A DNA stretch of 64,000 nucleotides from NCBI GenBank assembly GCA_002102555.1, contig MCFL01000001.1:248001-312000 (forward strand), given 5' to 3'. Both the position numbers and the translations under genes were made by a program. Below the pieces are notes generated by a model that saw nothing but the letters and a program-made list of their open reading frames with translations, did no database searches and was not told the origin of the DNA. Positions 31,961 through 45,215 of this stretch are shown in pieces (position 1 is the stretch's first letter; each line of letters starts with the position of its first letter). Source of the stretch: Catenaria anguillulae PL171. Taxonomy: Eukaryota > Blastocladiomycota > Blastocladiomycetes > Blastocladiales > Catenariaceae.

Positions 31961-34579
31961 GTGTTCACTCCCTCGTCGCCGCTTGGCTCCACTGTCGACC
32001 CTTGCATTCCCGCCCGCTTTTTTTGTTCAGCTTTTCAATACCCCATGCTGCCAATGCAAACAAGCCATCATCCGCAAACAATGTCAACATCGGCCACCGC
32101 TTCTCCCAGCCGACCTGCTCCCTGCCCGTCCGCTTCACCAGCTCGGGATTCCACTCGAGTTGGCTTTGTGCCTTCCCATTCACCGCCAGGTGACGTTGCC
32201 GCTTCCAGCGTTGAAACGCCCATTTCCACGGCCACTCCTCGAGGACTTGCCCCTGCCGCCGCACACCATCAGCCGTGTTCACAAACAAACTCCTCCATTT
32301 CGCCCGATGTGTGCGACGCGCATCGGTCAAGTGCATCCACTCGTCACATGACTCACTCCGCCAGAAAACACTCGTCCGCACCGACTGCGAGCAGTTATTG
32401 GAGCTGGAGCCAATCCCCTCACCACCGGCCGTCTGCACAACGTACCTCGACGACTTGGCTGCACCACCCCGACGTGCTGCTGCGCATTCTTTCCCACCTC
32501 GACAAACCCACCCTCCTCCAATCTCAACGTGTCTCGCGTGCGTTTGCCGCCGCCGCTACTCAGCACATTTGGTGCACATTGACTTTTCACAACTTTCACG
32601 GATTTCTGGGCCTGCTCGAGGTTGCGAAGATTCTTACTCGATCGGCAACCACCGGACAAGCACCAACAGCATCCCCATGCCCATATGGCAAATGCGTCCG
32701 CTCCTTGCACGTGTACTACTCCAACGCCCAAAAGGGCCTCAAATCCGACCTGGCTCTCGACCGGCCCCTTGCGCTCGTCACATCCCAGTGCCCCAACCTC
32801 ATCTCGCTCGTGCTCCATGTCCACGACCCATCCAAACTGTCAACCGCGGCGCTCCAACAAGTCCTCATCAACGTGTCTGGATCACTCAGATCGCTTGACC
32901 TAGCGCTCGCCCCATCATTCTTGCTCGATCCGCTCCTGCGCTCGCTGCCGCCATCCACCCTCGCACACGTCGAGCACATTGCGCTGTCTGGCGCGTGCGT
33001 CGGCGATTCTGGACTGCACGTTCTTGGCGCACAAGCTCGCACGGGACTCAAGTCACTCGCCCTGCGCGTGGACCCAGACTCGGGGCCAAGACACTTGACC
33101 TACGAGGGTATTGTAGACAGTTTGCTTGTCCCACACGCCGCAACACTCGAGCGCATCGAGCTCAAGGGCATTGTGTGGCCGGGCAGCCATCCCTATGCCG
33201 CCGCACTTCCCACGCCGTTGCCGGCATTGAATCGGCTGCACATTTCGCTGCTCGCTGTCCCGTCGTCGCCCACCGGGTCGGAAATTGTGGGTTTGGTTCG
33301 CGCGGCCGCGGATTCTTTGTTGAACGTGTGCCTCGTTGGTGTGGGCGGCGACGTGATTGAGCGCATTGCGCCATACTTGAAGAATGTCACGAATTTGGAG
33401 TTGTTGCATTCAACGGGCATGAGTGTCACAGTGTGCAAGGCGCTTGCGGGCGTGTGCAAAAAGTTGAGGCAGTTTCGGGTGGTTGGAAGCGGGTTGGATG
33501 ATGAGATGATGTGTGTGTTGGCTGTGGGCAAGACGAGGAAGAGCGCGAGCAAGGGCAGTAGTCGCGATGCTCCCAACCCAAAGGATGGTTGTTTGAGCGA
33601 GGTTAGGGACTTGGATTTGCAGGCCGTGTATGGGGTCACGGATGCCGGGATTCAAGAGGCCCTGCCGGCCTTGACAAGGTTGAGGTGGTTGCGACTGATT
33701 GGTACGCCATGGTGTCTTTTTTTTTTTCGCTTCTTCCAGTTTTCAAATCTCTTATGTGCGTTTTGTCAATTCACAGATTGTCCAAGAATCTCGGAATCGT
33801 CCGTCATTGCACTCTGCCGCGCCTCTCCCAACTGCGAAACCCTCCACTTGAGCGGTGCCCAATTCACCGTCAACATTTACTGGCTCGCAGCCGCCGTGCT
33901 GCACCAGCTCGCCTGGGTACTTCTCGACGACTCCACTGCTGGCACCGCCCCAGCTCCCGATTCATCAAACGACTCCACGTCGGCCTCGCCTCCGCCAGCA
34001 TCATCCCCGCAAATAACCTACGTCCTCGACGAATCCGACTGGGTCGAACTTGTCGACACGCTGCCACGCGTTGCACGAGCCATTCATCACGGTTGGATCC
34101 TTGCCGCACAGGGCGTCGCGACTCAGGGCAAGTTGACAAACCCCGGCGCACCCTCAACAGGTACATCGACTGCAACCGTGTCTGGATCGCCGTTTGGACC
34201 CGTGCTGCTGACGCCAACTGCCACTGCCAAGGTCGCCGAAGCTGCAGCAGCTGCGATCGGGTCGCAAACACGGACCGCGGGTGTGGTGATTGGGAGCATG
34301 GGGCGCCAAGACGGCACCACCAACAGTCGCGTGGATCATTCCGAAGCGGACCGCGGGCGGCGATATCACCATGAGGTGCAGGGCCATGACGACGAGCTTG
34401 TCTCGCCCTTTTCCCCGACCGTGTCTTCGTCCTCACCGTCGCTCAGCCCAATGCCCGTGGTGATTACGCCAACGTGCATTCAGGCCGTGCAGCGCAAGGA
34501 ACTCTTTAGGCCCGTTGCGCATCCCATGACAGTCATGACGCCGAACCCGAAAAATCCATATGTCATGCAGAACATTTGA
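31961..34579 (+). CDS. F-box and leucine-rich-repeat protein
   Basis: Exons 31961-33701 and 33777-34579 give 847 residues. F-box/LRR proteins are substrate receptors of SCF ubiquitin ligases. The F-box lies at about 165-210: HPDVLLRILSHLDKPTLLQS followed by QRVSRAF and HIWCTLTF. AMN1-type LRRs follow: LISLVLHVHDPSKLS, HVEHIALSGACVGDSGLHVL, LKSLALRV, VTNLELLHSTGM, EVRDLDLQAVYGVTDAGIQ, then LRWLRLIDCPRISESSVIAL across the intron, and CETLHLSGAQF. The C-terminal 230 residues are Ser/Thr/Pro-rich and disordered. The exact start is uncertain, since Met at 32045 or 32081 is also possible. The substrate is unknown. Spliced at a phase-1 intron inside an LRR. Confidence 0.85.
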   Translation: MFTPSSPLGSTVDPCIPARFFCSAFQYPMLPMQTSHHPQTMSTSATASPSRPAPCPSASPARDSTRVGFVPSHSPPGDVAASSVETPISTATPRGLAPAAAHHQPCSQTNSSISPDVCDAHRSSASTRHMTHSARKHSSAPTASSYWSWSQSPHHRPSAQRTSTTWLHHPDVLLRILSHLDKPTLLQSQRVSRAFAAAATQHIWCTLTFHNFHGFLGLLEVAKILTRSATTGQAPTASPCPYGKCVRSLHVYYSNAQKGLKSDLALDRPLALVTSQCPNLISLVLHVHDPSKLSTAALQQVLINVSGSLRSLDLALAPSFLLDPLLRSLPPSTLAHVEHIALSGACVGDSGLHVLGAQARTGLKSLALRVDPDSGPRHLTYEGIVDSLLVPHAATLERIELKGIVWPGSHPYAAALPTPLPALNRLHISLLAVPSSPTGSEIVGLVRAAADSLLNVCLVGVGGDVIERIAPYLKNVTNLELLHSTGMSVTVCKALAGVCKKLRQFRVVGSGLDDEMMCVLAVGKTRKSASKGSSRDAPNPKDGCLSEVRDLDLQAVYGVTDAGIQEALPALTRLRWLRLIGTPWCLFFFRFFQFSNLLCAFCQFTDCPRISESSVIALCRASPNCETLHLSGAQFTVNIYWLAAAVLHQLAWVLLDDSTAGTAPAPDSSNDSTSASPPPASSPQITYVLDESDWVELVDTLPRVARAIHHGWILAAQGVATQGKLTNPGAPSTGTSTATVSGSPFGPVLLTPTATAKVAEAAAAAIGSQTRTAGVVIGSMGRQDGTTNSRVDHSEADRGRRYHHEVQGHDDELVSPFSPTVSSSSPSLSPMPVVITPTCIQAVQRKELFRPVAHPMTVMTPNPKNPYVMQNI

Positions 34580-34944
34580 GGACAAGGATTTGCGACAGCG
34601 GCAGGCAGTGGCATGGAGGACCTTGTCTGTTTTTACTTGTAACTTGTATTATTTTTCTCTGTTGATTGACTTGCATTCATTTTGCAGTATTACCATACAT
34701 GCCGTCATGTTGTGTCTTTAATGAACCCTGAATCCAACGCATGTCGCTCACCAGTTCCCAAGCTCGGCGGTTGCTTGCGTTCTGTAGTGGACGTCGCACC
34801 GGCTGCAGGATGAGGCGCGTCATCACAGACTGGGCCTCTTCCTCATCGAGTGTGAAATCGGGAATATTGAATAGACAGCGTATGAAATCGTCAAGTTAAC
34901 TATACCCAGCGCATTCCTCTCGGACAAGCCATAGCGTCTTACTC
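34580..34944. other. Intergenic region
   Basis: About 365 bp between two plus-strand genes. It holds the terminator of one and the promoter of the next. No repeat or gene seen. Confidence 0.5.
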
Positions 34945-37900
34945 TTGACCCTCACAACCCTGGACACCCGACCCCAGGCCTCGGTCCCATCGCCGTCAGT
35001 CATGACCCACACGAGCAAAAACAAAACCAAGCGCAAAAAGCCGGCCAACAGCACCAATGTCGCTCACCCGGACATTTCCGCCTGGATCAGCGCGGTCGTG
35101 GATGCTTCTTCGACTGTACCCGTCGCGGCGCCGTCCTCGTCTGCGGCCAAGCTCGGGTTGAAAAAGGACTACACCAAGTTGCCCATGCCGCCGAAACTGT
35201 CTCGCCTCGATTCAAAGGCGACTGCCTCGGCCGCAGCACGTCCAAATCCGGCTTTAGGCGAGAATGACAACGGCGTCGTCCAAGGCAATGGTGCAGCACC
35301 AGCGGTGGCGGCAAAACCGCCCGTGGACCGTGTCAGTCAAGCGATCAAGAAGGAGGAGAAGCCGCCGCCGTGCAAGGAGTTTCGTGGCAAGACACGGCCC
35401 AACCGCCAAGCCATGTTGAATGCTCGTGCCCGTACTGCTGAAAGTACCGGAAATGCTCCTGGGGCCCCCGCGCCTTCCAAGTCTGCGGCGTCGCATGCGG
35501 ATGCTGACGTGTCACCAAGCGCTGATGGTGGGCATCATGTGACAACACCAAAGGTGACCGCAGCGGACGTTTCAAAATCGGTCGGCATGGATGTCGATAA
35601 GGTTGAGGCGGACGAAAAGTGCGTGGGAACCATGGATCTGATCCAAGCGGCAAGCGATATGATCAAGTGTGGTGACGAGCCCGAAATCGAAAAGAAAAAC
35701 AGCGATCGCAAGTGGATGTCGGATTGGAAGTATCGCAAGATGAAGATCAAGGAAAAGGTAGCAGAAAGGGGTATACGCTTTGGCTTTCTTTCTATTTTCG
35801 TTCCGGAGTTACTATGGACTCACATCGGCAACACATTTACCTCAACAGCCGCCCGGCCCCATCGGGGGTATACTTACATTGGCGGACTTAGACCTATCCC
35901 ATCCCACATTGTCCCGCCCCTCAACAACTACGTAGTTGACGAGATCTTGCGTGTGCTCATCCGATTGAACCCCCGCGGCAAGACCAAGGTGACCAAGAAA
36001 CCACAAACCACCGCCCGTGTTGCCATCGCATTCAAGACCGCGTACCCAACGCCGCATCGTATTGAGTACGTCCTCGCGCGCATGGAACCGACCTACATGC
36101 TTCGCCGCGCCATCAAGGCGCACATGACGCCCGATCCAAGGGACTACAAAGAACAAGAACGCGAAAAGAAGCGCAAGTTGAACATGTTGCCCTTGTTGCA
36201 AGTCATCAAGAAGCATTCGAATCCGAATCTTTTGGATACAACAAAACACCATCCGCTCAACATGGCCGCCATGATGGGCAAGGTCGACATCTTAGAGTGG
36301 TGGTTCCGTTCGTACCCTAATCGGCGGTCCACGTACAAGGGCACCAAGGCTGCCGATGTGGCGAGCGAGAAGGGCTATTTGCACGTCTTGGAGTGGTACT
36401 CTCACAATTAATCGCTGACCATCGACCGAAACAACATCACGTTTGACATTTGTTCGGCTGCAGGTGGAGGCGGAGTGGCCTCCGGGTCAGGGCCAGCAAC
36501 AAGGCCGTCGATTTGGCGAGCAAGAATGGCCATTTGGATGTTTTGCACTGGTGTGCCCCCATTTCTTGATTGACTTGATGGAGTTCAGTGTCTCACACTT
36601 GCTCCAATTGTTTCCACATGGGCAGGTGGTACAAGCACTACAAGACACGATTCACGTCCTCTTCGCTTGCTGTCGACCTTGCCTCTCGCATGGGCCACAT
36701 GCACGTGCTGAACTTTTGGTTTCACCAAACGAAGGGATTTTACTATTTGCGGTACTCTGCCAAGGCCACCACTTGGGCAGCTCTGCAAAACAGGATCCAC
36801 GTCCTCGAGTGGTGGCGCAAGATTGGCGCTGCCGGCGTGACCCTTCGGCCCTTCAAGTATAGCGTTCGCGCCATGGACGTTGCCTCGGTGCACAACAATG
36901 TCGGTGTCCTTGAATGGTTCCGTCACTGCGGGCTTCCCATTCGATTCTCGCCAAAGATTGTGCTTTCCTCCAAAGCAGCACCATGGTGGATCAATTCGGG
37001 ACTCATCTTGCCTGAGTTTGCCGTCAACGTCGGTGAAATGACGGCCGAATCAAAGATTACCATCATTCTGGCCATTTGCACTGTGGATCCCAGGACACTT
37101 CCCGCCGAGGAGCTCAATCGCACCGAACCGAGGGAGCATCCAGCACGGCTCGTGTTCCGGTACAAGCGCGACGCGTCCACTCGCGTCTTTGTCGAAGTCA
37201 CGGTCCCCGAGGGACATCCGCGCCAGTATGTCGAGTTGAAGCACCCCAAGTTTGAGAAGAGGGAAAAAGCCAGGCGGTCGGGAATGTACTCGTCGGACGT
37301 GTACACGCCGTATCAAATGTACCAGCAGATGGTCAAGCAAGATTTGGTGACGCAGGCTGAGGATGAGCTGGTAGAAGAGTATAAGTATGCAGTCGACATC
37401 CTGAAAGCTCGTGGCACCCGGATTGTGACGGGACCCGCCGCCGCTACCGCCCCCGCCACTGCTGCCCCCATTGTCCCAACAACAACCGCCAATGGCGACG
37501 CCATGGATGTCGATTCCCCGGCCAAGGATGATGCTGAAGCTTTCGATCCCGACTTGAAGGCTGGCCACGTGTACGCCATGAATTGGGCTGGCGCAAGTAA
37601 AGAGCCGCTTCCAATGCTGCCTACGATTGTCCGTGGTGTCCGCCGTCCAAAGGAGGTTGCCAACATTCGTCGCACGTTTGCCATGGGGTTTGTCACGACC
37701 ACCGACGGGATCGACACCGAGGTCGAAGTCGACATCAGCTTGCCTTACATTCGTTGTACGAAATTGTATCGCACCAACCCGGTGCTAAAGGCGGCTTTGT
37801 TTGAAGAGATTTGTCGCCAAATTGCCATGAAGAACCGCGACCTGTTCGTGACCTTGACAAGCGACTTTGAGTTTCAATTGCCCGTGCTTGACTGGACGGA

Positions 37901-39056
37901 TTGGTTGGTTGCGTACCTAATTGGTCCCGGCAAAGACGCAAAGTCAAAGGGCACTGGTTCGGCATCAGATAGCATCTACGACGACCCGACCGCTCCAATC
38001 ACGCACAGTGGTACAGGACCGCTCGCCGCACTTTTGCTTGGCGGTCGGCAAGAGGAAGACGGCGATGACAATGGCGGAGTGGCGGAACAAGAGCACATTC
38101 CCTACGAGGAGGAAGATGATTTGATTGACGAGGACGACGACGACATGGAGTCGAACCATGGTAGCCCTTGCTACGGACACGGGCACGCAGCGTCAGAAGC
38201 CTGGCCGGGGTATCCCTCCTTGTACCCGCCCAATGCTCCGCGGGTTGGCTTGTTCTTGTCGCAGCATTCTCACGCAGCGGTCTCATCGAACGTGTCGCCT
38301 TCGCCGACCATAGCCGAACTCATGTCGTACCCGACTGCATCCGCTTCGACCGTCACCGTACTATCGCAACACTACCACCATCATCCTGCGGCTTCAAATC
38401 CAGCCGTGCCATATGCATCCGATCCGTCGTTTTCCTTGGTTGTTCAAAATCAAGATCAAGATCAAGAGCCACCCAAAGATGAACTGGCCATGTTACTCCT
38501 CCACCTTGGTCATCAGGTAACACCAGTAGCGCCGCAGGCTCCAGAGCAAGCTGATGACGAGACTCAGCAGCAGCCTTCCTCGGCGCAGGACGAGCCCAAC
38601 GACGAGTACTTGTCTCAGCAACCCCAGCTCGACCACTATCAAACGCAACCAGATCAGTACTACCGGCCGCAACACCATCAGCCTGATCTGTACCACCCCA
38701 CATCCCATGATCCCGACAAGCAATTCCCATACTACCAGCGGCAAGAGCTCAATGGGTACGGGTATCCGCAAGAGCGCCATGACGCTGCCTGGTCTGATGA
38801 CCAAGATGTCGACATGGACGAGGACGACGATGCAAACGAGCCTGGCTTGCTTGATCCGACGAACGATGCGTATTCCCACGCCAACATCGGCGGTGATGCA
38901 TACACCAATTTCCACAACATGTACTACGGATACTCGACCGCGGGCGGAGATGGCGACTCGAGGAATTGGGAAGAAGAAAGCGACGATGAGGACATGAGCG
39001 ATGAGGAAGACGAGAGTGGTTGGATTGATAATGAGCATTTGCAGGAGGGATACTAG
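34945..39056 (+). CDS. Ankyrin-type repeat protein, otherwise unknown
   Basis: Four exons, 34945-35770, 35849-36395, 36464-36550 and 36626-39056, join to 1,296 residues. The N-terminal 270 residues are basic and disordered. From about residue 330 there is a set of divergent ankyrin-like helical repeats with the pattern DVASEKGYLHVLEWW, AVDLASKNGHLDVLHWW, AVDLASRMGHMHVLNFWF, WAALQNRIHVLEWW and AMDVASVHNNVGVLEWF. Similar LEWW repeats are abundant in zoosporic fungi and other protists. After that comes a globular part with no known domain (about 560-860), and a long acidic, Gln/Pro-rich tail ending in DEEDESGW. No membrane helix. It probably binds a protein partner; function unknown. Alternative start at 35002. 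Confidence 0.8.
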
Positions 39057-39623
39057 GCAGTGTAGGAAGGACTTGATTTGTTTATCTGTGGTGCCTGATT
39101 GGCATGTTTCGCATTTGCCTTGTTGTGTGATCCTGTAACTACTTGCCCTTGATGCACCAACCACACGTACTTTCAGCAATTCCGAGACTCATAAAACCCT
39201 GTACAGTATTGATTCCGATGGAGCTGTCAAAGGTATGTGGACATCCCCGGCCACCAGTGCGACTAGTGAAGGTCACGCGAATCCTCGAACGACCAGACAC
39301 GACGCTGAGCCAAGGAAAACAGTTTTCAGGATTTCATTGGGTTATTTCCTGGATAAAGATGGACAGGTTGTGTAATCAATGGTAACCGATATGGGCGGGC
39401 CAAGGACGACAAAATCAAACGGAATGGTAACCAGGGGGGAGAGCGGCAACACAAACAAACAAACAAGGGGGACAGAGAAGAATAAGGACAGGAAGAAGAA
39501 GAAACATGAAGCCGGTGATTGCTCGTTGGTCCACGCTCAATTGTCACAAAGGGGAAAAGGATCGGCCTGCTCATCAACTCAATCCTCGCGAGTTATCTCA
39601 CATACACAAGACTCTTGTCTGCT
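39057..39623. other. Convergent intergenic region
   Basis: About 570 bp between convergent genes. Purine-rich on the plus strand (about 39425-39510), which gives a pyrimidine-rich 3' region for the kinase on the minus strand. No gene seen. Confidence 0.5.
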
Positions 39624-41080
<1,457 letters not shown>

Positions 41081-41919
41081 CGGCTTCCGGGTGGTCGACG
41101 AATTGTGCTGGAGGGGGATTGGATCGGATGGATACTTCGCGTCCTTGGAGTTTAGTCGTTGGTGTGGGTGGGTGACACTCTGACGGAGGGGCTACGAGAG
41201 GCCGGATGGGTGGGCCGCGTCAAGACAAGGTAGTAAGACGAGAAGAGCGGACGGGAAGTGGAGCGGTGCGAGTGCCGGGAGTGCAATGTCGTGGATCAGA
41301 GTTGGACAGCGGATATCTTCATTTGAAATGCACAATGAAGAATGCGAATACAGTTTGAACACCCACACCGAATAAAGGCGTCACGCTTGCTTGATCGAAA
41401 TGCCGGCTTCGCGACCACAAAACGATCATGGCAATGAAAGACACGCAGTTTCTTTGGAGTTGGTCTTATTCTTTGGTGAGGGCTGGTAAACGTCTTGCCG
41501 GGTTGCCGGAGACAGGATGTATGTACCGCACGTACATGCAATGCGGCATCCACTCAGGTCCTTTGCCTCTCCTTGAATTTGCGCGAGAGCCACGAAGCAC
41601 CAAGTAATCGACCTGCGGCGGTGCGATGGTGCTCACGGATTCTTGGCCAGCGCTCAGCTGTCGAGAAACACCCCCCATTCTCTTCGGCGGGTACGATTTG
41701 CGACGGACACTCTGATTTTGATTCGACAAGCTTAAGTTGCCGTTGTCGACAGGGTTAGCGTGGAAGATTTGATTGTTATTGACGTGAGAATGGAGCTAAG
41801 ACCAGCACACCTTCCTCAAGTGAGGGATTTGAGGTGCTGCGGATCGTGCGAAAAATCTCTGTCGCAACTACCAGCAGTCAAGTTAAAGCTACCCGATAAT
41901 CATCCAATCTGTCGCCACA
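41081..41919. promoter_or_regulatory. Divergent promoter region, MAP kinase / COX11
   Basis: About 840 bp between divergent starts (41080 minus, 41920 plus). It should contain both promoters. No gene, repeat or recognisable binding site stands out. Confidence 0.45.
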
Positions 41920-42801
41920 ATGCCAACGGTCACTATGTCTACTGCCGGCAAAGTCGTCGCAACCTTCGGCCGTAGCCTTCTTGGCTGCCGCCTCGGCCTC
42001 CACACCCAACCATCAACCTCAGCAGCGTCGCATCCATGGCTGCGATCCAACCCTCTAGCCAACCATACCACTGTTCGCCGCTTTGCCAGCAGTTCCAAAA
42101 AGACCGACACGGATATTTACGGCACCATGGGCTCAACCTACTCGCGCAACTGGTCCAAGCGCAACGCCACGGGGCTCAACTATGCCGCGGCCGTCTTCAT
42201 CACCTTTGTTGGGCTCTCGTACACGGCCGTGCCCCTCTACCGGCTGTTTTGCTCGACCACGGGCATTGGCGGCACCGTGCAAACGGTGCTCAACGCCGAC
42301 GAGGACCGGTTCCACCCGTCCAAGATGATTCCCCACACGTCTTCCAACCGCAAGCTGCGCATCCGATTCAACTCGGACACGGCCCGTGCGCTCAACTGGC
42401 AGTTCCGCCCGCAGCAGGCCTTTGTCGATGTGGTGCCTGGCGAGACGGCGCTGGCGTTTTACACGGCAAAGAACAAGGCCGATGCAGACATCATTGGCAT
42501 TTCGACCTACAATGTGTTCCCGGCGTGGGCCGCGCCTTACTTTAACAAGATTCAGTGTTTCTGCTTTGAGGAGCAAAAGCTGAGGGCGGGCGAGGAGGTC
42601 GATATGCCCATCTTTTTCTTTATTGACCCGGGGTTTTTGGAGGATCCAAACTGTGTTGACATCAACGAGATTACCCTGTCGTACACCTTCTTCAACGCAA
42701 GGGCCATCGACCCGAGCCGGTTGCATGCGCTGACGAGTGCCCAAGCAAAGGAAATGGCCGGTAAAGCTGTGGCGGCCGGGCAGCGGGAGGACGAAGAGTA
42801 G
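41920..42801 (+). CDS. COX11: Cytochrome c oxidase assembly factor COX11
   Basis: Intronless, 293 residues. Copper chaperone of the mitochondrial inner membrane that delivers Cu to the CuB site of COX1. The N-terminus is Arg/Ser/Thr-rich without acidic residues up to about residue 60, as a mitochondrial presequence should be. A transmembrane helix lies at about 90-110 (YAAAVFITFVGLSYTAVPLY), followed by RLFCSTTGIGG with the first conserved Cys, and later the family motif IQCFCFEEQ, whose Cys pair binds copper, then MPIFFFIDP. The C-terminus is hydrophilic (AAGQREDEE). Length is normal for the family. Confidence 0.95.
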   Translation: MPTVTMSTAGKVVATFGRSLLGCRLGLHTQPSTSAASHPWLRSNPLANHTTVRRFASSSKKTDTDIYGTMGSTYSRNWSKRNATGLNYAAAVFITFVGLSYTAVPLYRLFCSTTGIGGTVQTVLNADEDRFHPSKMIPHTSSNRKLRIRFNSDTARALNWQFRPQQAFVDVVPGETALAFYTAKNKADADIIGISTYNVFPAWAAPYFNKIQCFCFEEQKLRAGEEVDMPIFFFIDPGFLEDPNCVDINEITLSYTFFNARAIDPSRLHALTSAQAKEMAGKAVAAGQREDEE

Positions 42802-42965
42802 CGAATGACGATGTAAGAATCTTGTTGTAGTTGAGCGCCTTGCTCGTTTTTTTTGTCTCCTTTTGCTCTAATACCACCGACTTTTTTGGCCAGTTCATGA
42901 TTGACGACTAATGTAATAAATGTATTGACTGGCAAATAAATACAAGACACACTCTCACAACCTTC

Positions 42966-43985
42966 TCACATCATGCTGTATTCATACAACTTGCGCGCCT
43001 GCCCTGCAACCTCCCTCACCACCTCGGGCTTCAACAAATCGGACACCTTGTCGTACGCCAAACTTGCCTCATAACCGTACACAATCATGGTATCGGAAAT
43101 GGGCAAATCGGACCTGGCCAATGCCCGAATCACATTGGCAACCCTCGCAATGTTTGCCCTTGTCTCCCTGGGAATCACATCGTTCTTTGACGAATACAAG
43201 GACTCGGTTGCAATCCTGTCCGGGTCAATGGCCGTAATGGACGCTGCCGCGGCCTGCTGCTGCTGTGCCTGCGCCTGAGCCGCCGACATGGCCACCCAAA
43301 TATACCCATTCAATCCCAAAATGACATCGACGCCGTTGGGCAGCGAATGAAAATGCGACTTACACCGCTGAATCAAGGCCGGGGGCACAACCACCAAGCA
43401 CCCATTGCGCAACTTGCCGTACTTTGTGCTGCGCGTATGCAAATTGAAACTGGCATCGCTGGCATTGGGCGACTGGACCTCGCTCACGAGCACATCGCCC
43501 TCGGCAAAGTACTTGCGCATCTCTAGCTCGTCGGCCTCGGTCTTGCGCCGCTGCACGCCGCCAGGCAAGTGAATGGCAGACAGTTGCAAGTGGGCGTCTT
43601 GGAACGAGTTGATGTCAATGCGCCACCTGCGTGGGCCCAGGTCCGTGACGCGGCCGACAACCACGTCGCCTACGTGGCCAGTGTACCGCGAGCGCAGTGT
43701 GCGCACGGTGATGAGCTTGTTGACCCGGTCAACCACGCCGGCGGCAGACGAGATCAGGTCCGAGGGAGACGCTGGCGAGGTGTAGACACCGTGGCCTTTC
43801 ATGAATTGCGGGTCGGAAGTGATGGTTTCGCCCGGGGTGACGAGGTGGATGTTGGCGGGGAGGTCCCTCGGGCCGTCGACGGACGAGGTCAAGCTTGGAT
43901 CCGAGAGTTCGGAAGGGTGGAAGATCGAGACATCCATGTTGTCGGGTGGGTGGAGTCGTTGATGCGACTTTCGGGAGGAAAGCAC
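42966..43985 (-). CDS. RRP4: RNA exosome cap subunit RRP4
   Basis: Intronless, 339 residues. Cap protein of the nuclear and cytoplasmic RNA exosome. The N-terminal domain has VTPGETITSDPQFMKGHGVY; the S1 domain has LRSRYTGHVGDVVVGRVTDL and RWRIDINSFQDAHLQLSAIHLPGG; the KH domain has KYGKLRNGCLVVVPPALIQR then LNGYIWVAM. The C-terminal part (DTMIVYGYEASLAYDKVSDLLKPE) matches the family's end. The first Met (43985) gives 16 extra residues; the Met at 43937 (MDVSIFHPS) is a likely alternative start. A short Gln-rich insertion follows the KH motif. Confidence 0.95.
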   Translation of the reverse strand: MLSSRKSHQRLHPPDNMDVSIFHPSELSDPSLTSSVDGPRDLPANIHLVTPGETITSDPQFMKGHGVYTSPASPSDLISSAAGVVDRVNKLITVRTLRSRYTGHVGDVVVGRVTDLGPRRWRIDINSFQDAHLQLSAIHLPGGVQRRKTEADELEMRKYFAEGDVLVSEVQSPNASDASFNLHTRSTKYGKLRNGCLVVVPPALIQRCKSHFHSLPNGVDVILGLNGYIWVAMSAAQAQAQQQQAAAASITAIDPDRIATESLYSSKNDVIPRETRANIARVANVIRALARSDLPISDTMIVYGYEASLAYDKVSDLLKPEVVREVAGQARKLYEYSMM

Positions 43986-45215
43986 GGTCGGAGATTCGAT
44001 TGCGTCAAGTGATGATACTGTCGGCAGGCCTTACCTGTCTCAAGTGCTTCATGTATTTCTCGAAATGGCCATAACATTACAGGCAGGAAAATGATGCAAA
44101 AGCGATCAAAAAGCGATGAAGCCAGCTTTCAAATGGGTCGCCGATCCCGCTGCTTCGCAATTCATTGACGATGACGAAAACCTGGCCGAGCCCCCAGCCC
44201 CGAACAGCGGGCTGAAGCTCGAGGAGGTGTTTAGGACAAGCATTGAATCATGAACAGCGGCCGCCAGCCGCAATCGGCCACACTGCATGCATCGAAATCA
44301 GTCTCGCTTCATGTGATCCTGCCCTCTGGTCTGGGCTGCAGTTTTACCGATGGCATGAATGCGTCGTTACCGCTCCACTTGAGCACCTCCTCTGCAGTGT
44401 CTGCGAGGGACTGGTAAGTACTGGTAGGAACTGATCGTCGAGTTGAGAAAATTGGCACTGCATCATCGAGGATAAAGCCGAGAATTTCTTTCCACCAAAA
44501 GTGCCACTGGGGCCTAAAGGGGTCATGTGGGATGTGAAAGGAGCGAGACGGTGACTGAGGGACAAGGAGAATAATGAGCCAGGAATTGATTGGAGGCAAC
44601 CAACGCAAGAAATTCGTCAACTCGAAACAATCGATGCTTCTGCCGTTGCTGTGCATCCGAATCGGCACCCACACTGGCCGACACCACGCGCTTGGACCCT
44701 GTCTCCATTCACAAACCCCACGAGCTCAAAACTCGGCGCTGCTCAAAGATTCGAGATTTCATTCGCCGCTCGAGAAAAGTTCGCCAATGTGTGAACAGAC
44801 GGACCGATGCCAATGCCCATGATGCCCATGTGTGAATTCAGCGGTCCATGCAATTCTTGACTGCTACATAAAGCCGGCAGCAGCCCTCCCGCCCAAACCT
44901 CATTGTCTCGCCATCGTCACCACCAGTCGCAACTTTTCGGCTCGTGCACAGGTTCACCGTCTCTTGTCATTTCGACCGCAACCGCCCACTTCCCGCTCTG
45001 GCACCGCCTTTTCGCCTTTGGCCGGTGACATTTCAATCAGCGAATTCCACTCCGTCGTCCGTGTTACTTCGCTCGCTCGCTCGCTCGCTCGGTTTTCTGG
45101 CGGCTGCGAGACATTGCGAGACGTTGCCCTGCCGGGATAGATCTCATAGAAGCTGGCAACAATTCTACCACCAATCCTCACCTTCAAGGTATCTGCACGC
45201 CAGCACAGCGACATC
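43986..45215. promoter_or_regulatory. Divergent intergenic region with a CGCT repeat
   Basis: About 1.2 kb between divergent starts. A tetranucleotide tract (GCTC)n is at about 45069-45091, 125-150 bp upstream of the receptor start. No gene is supported between. Confidence 0.5.
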
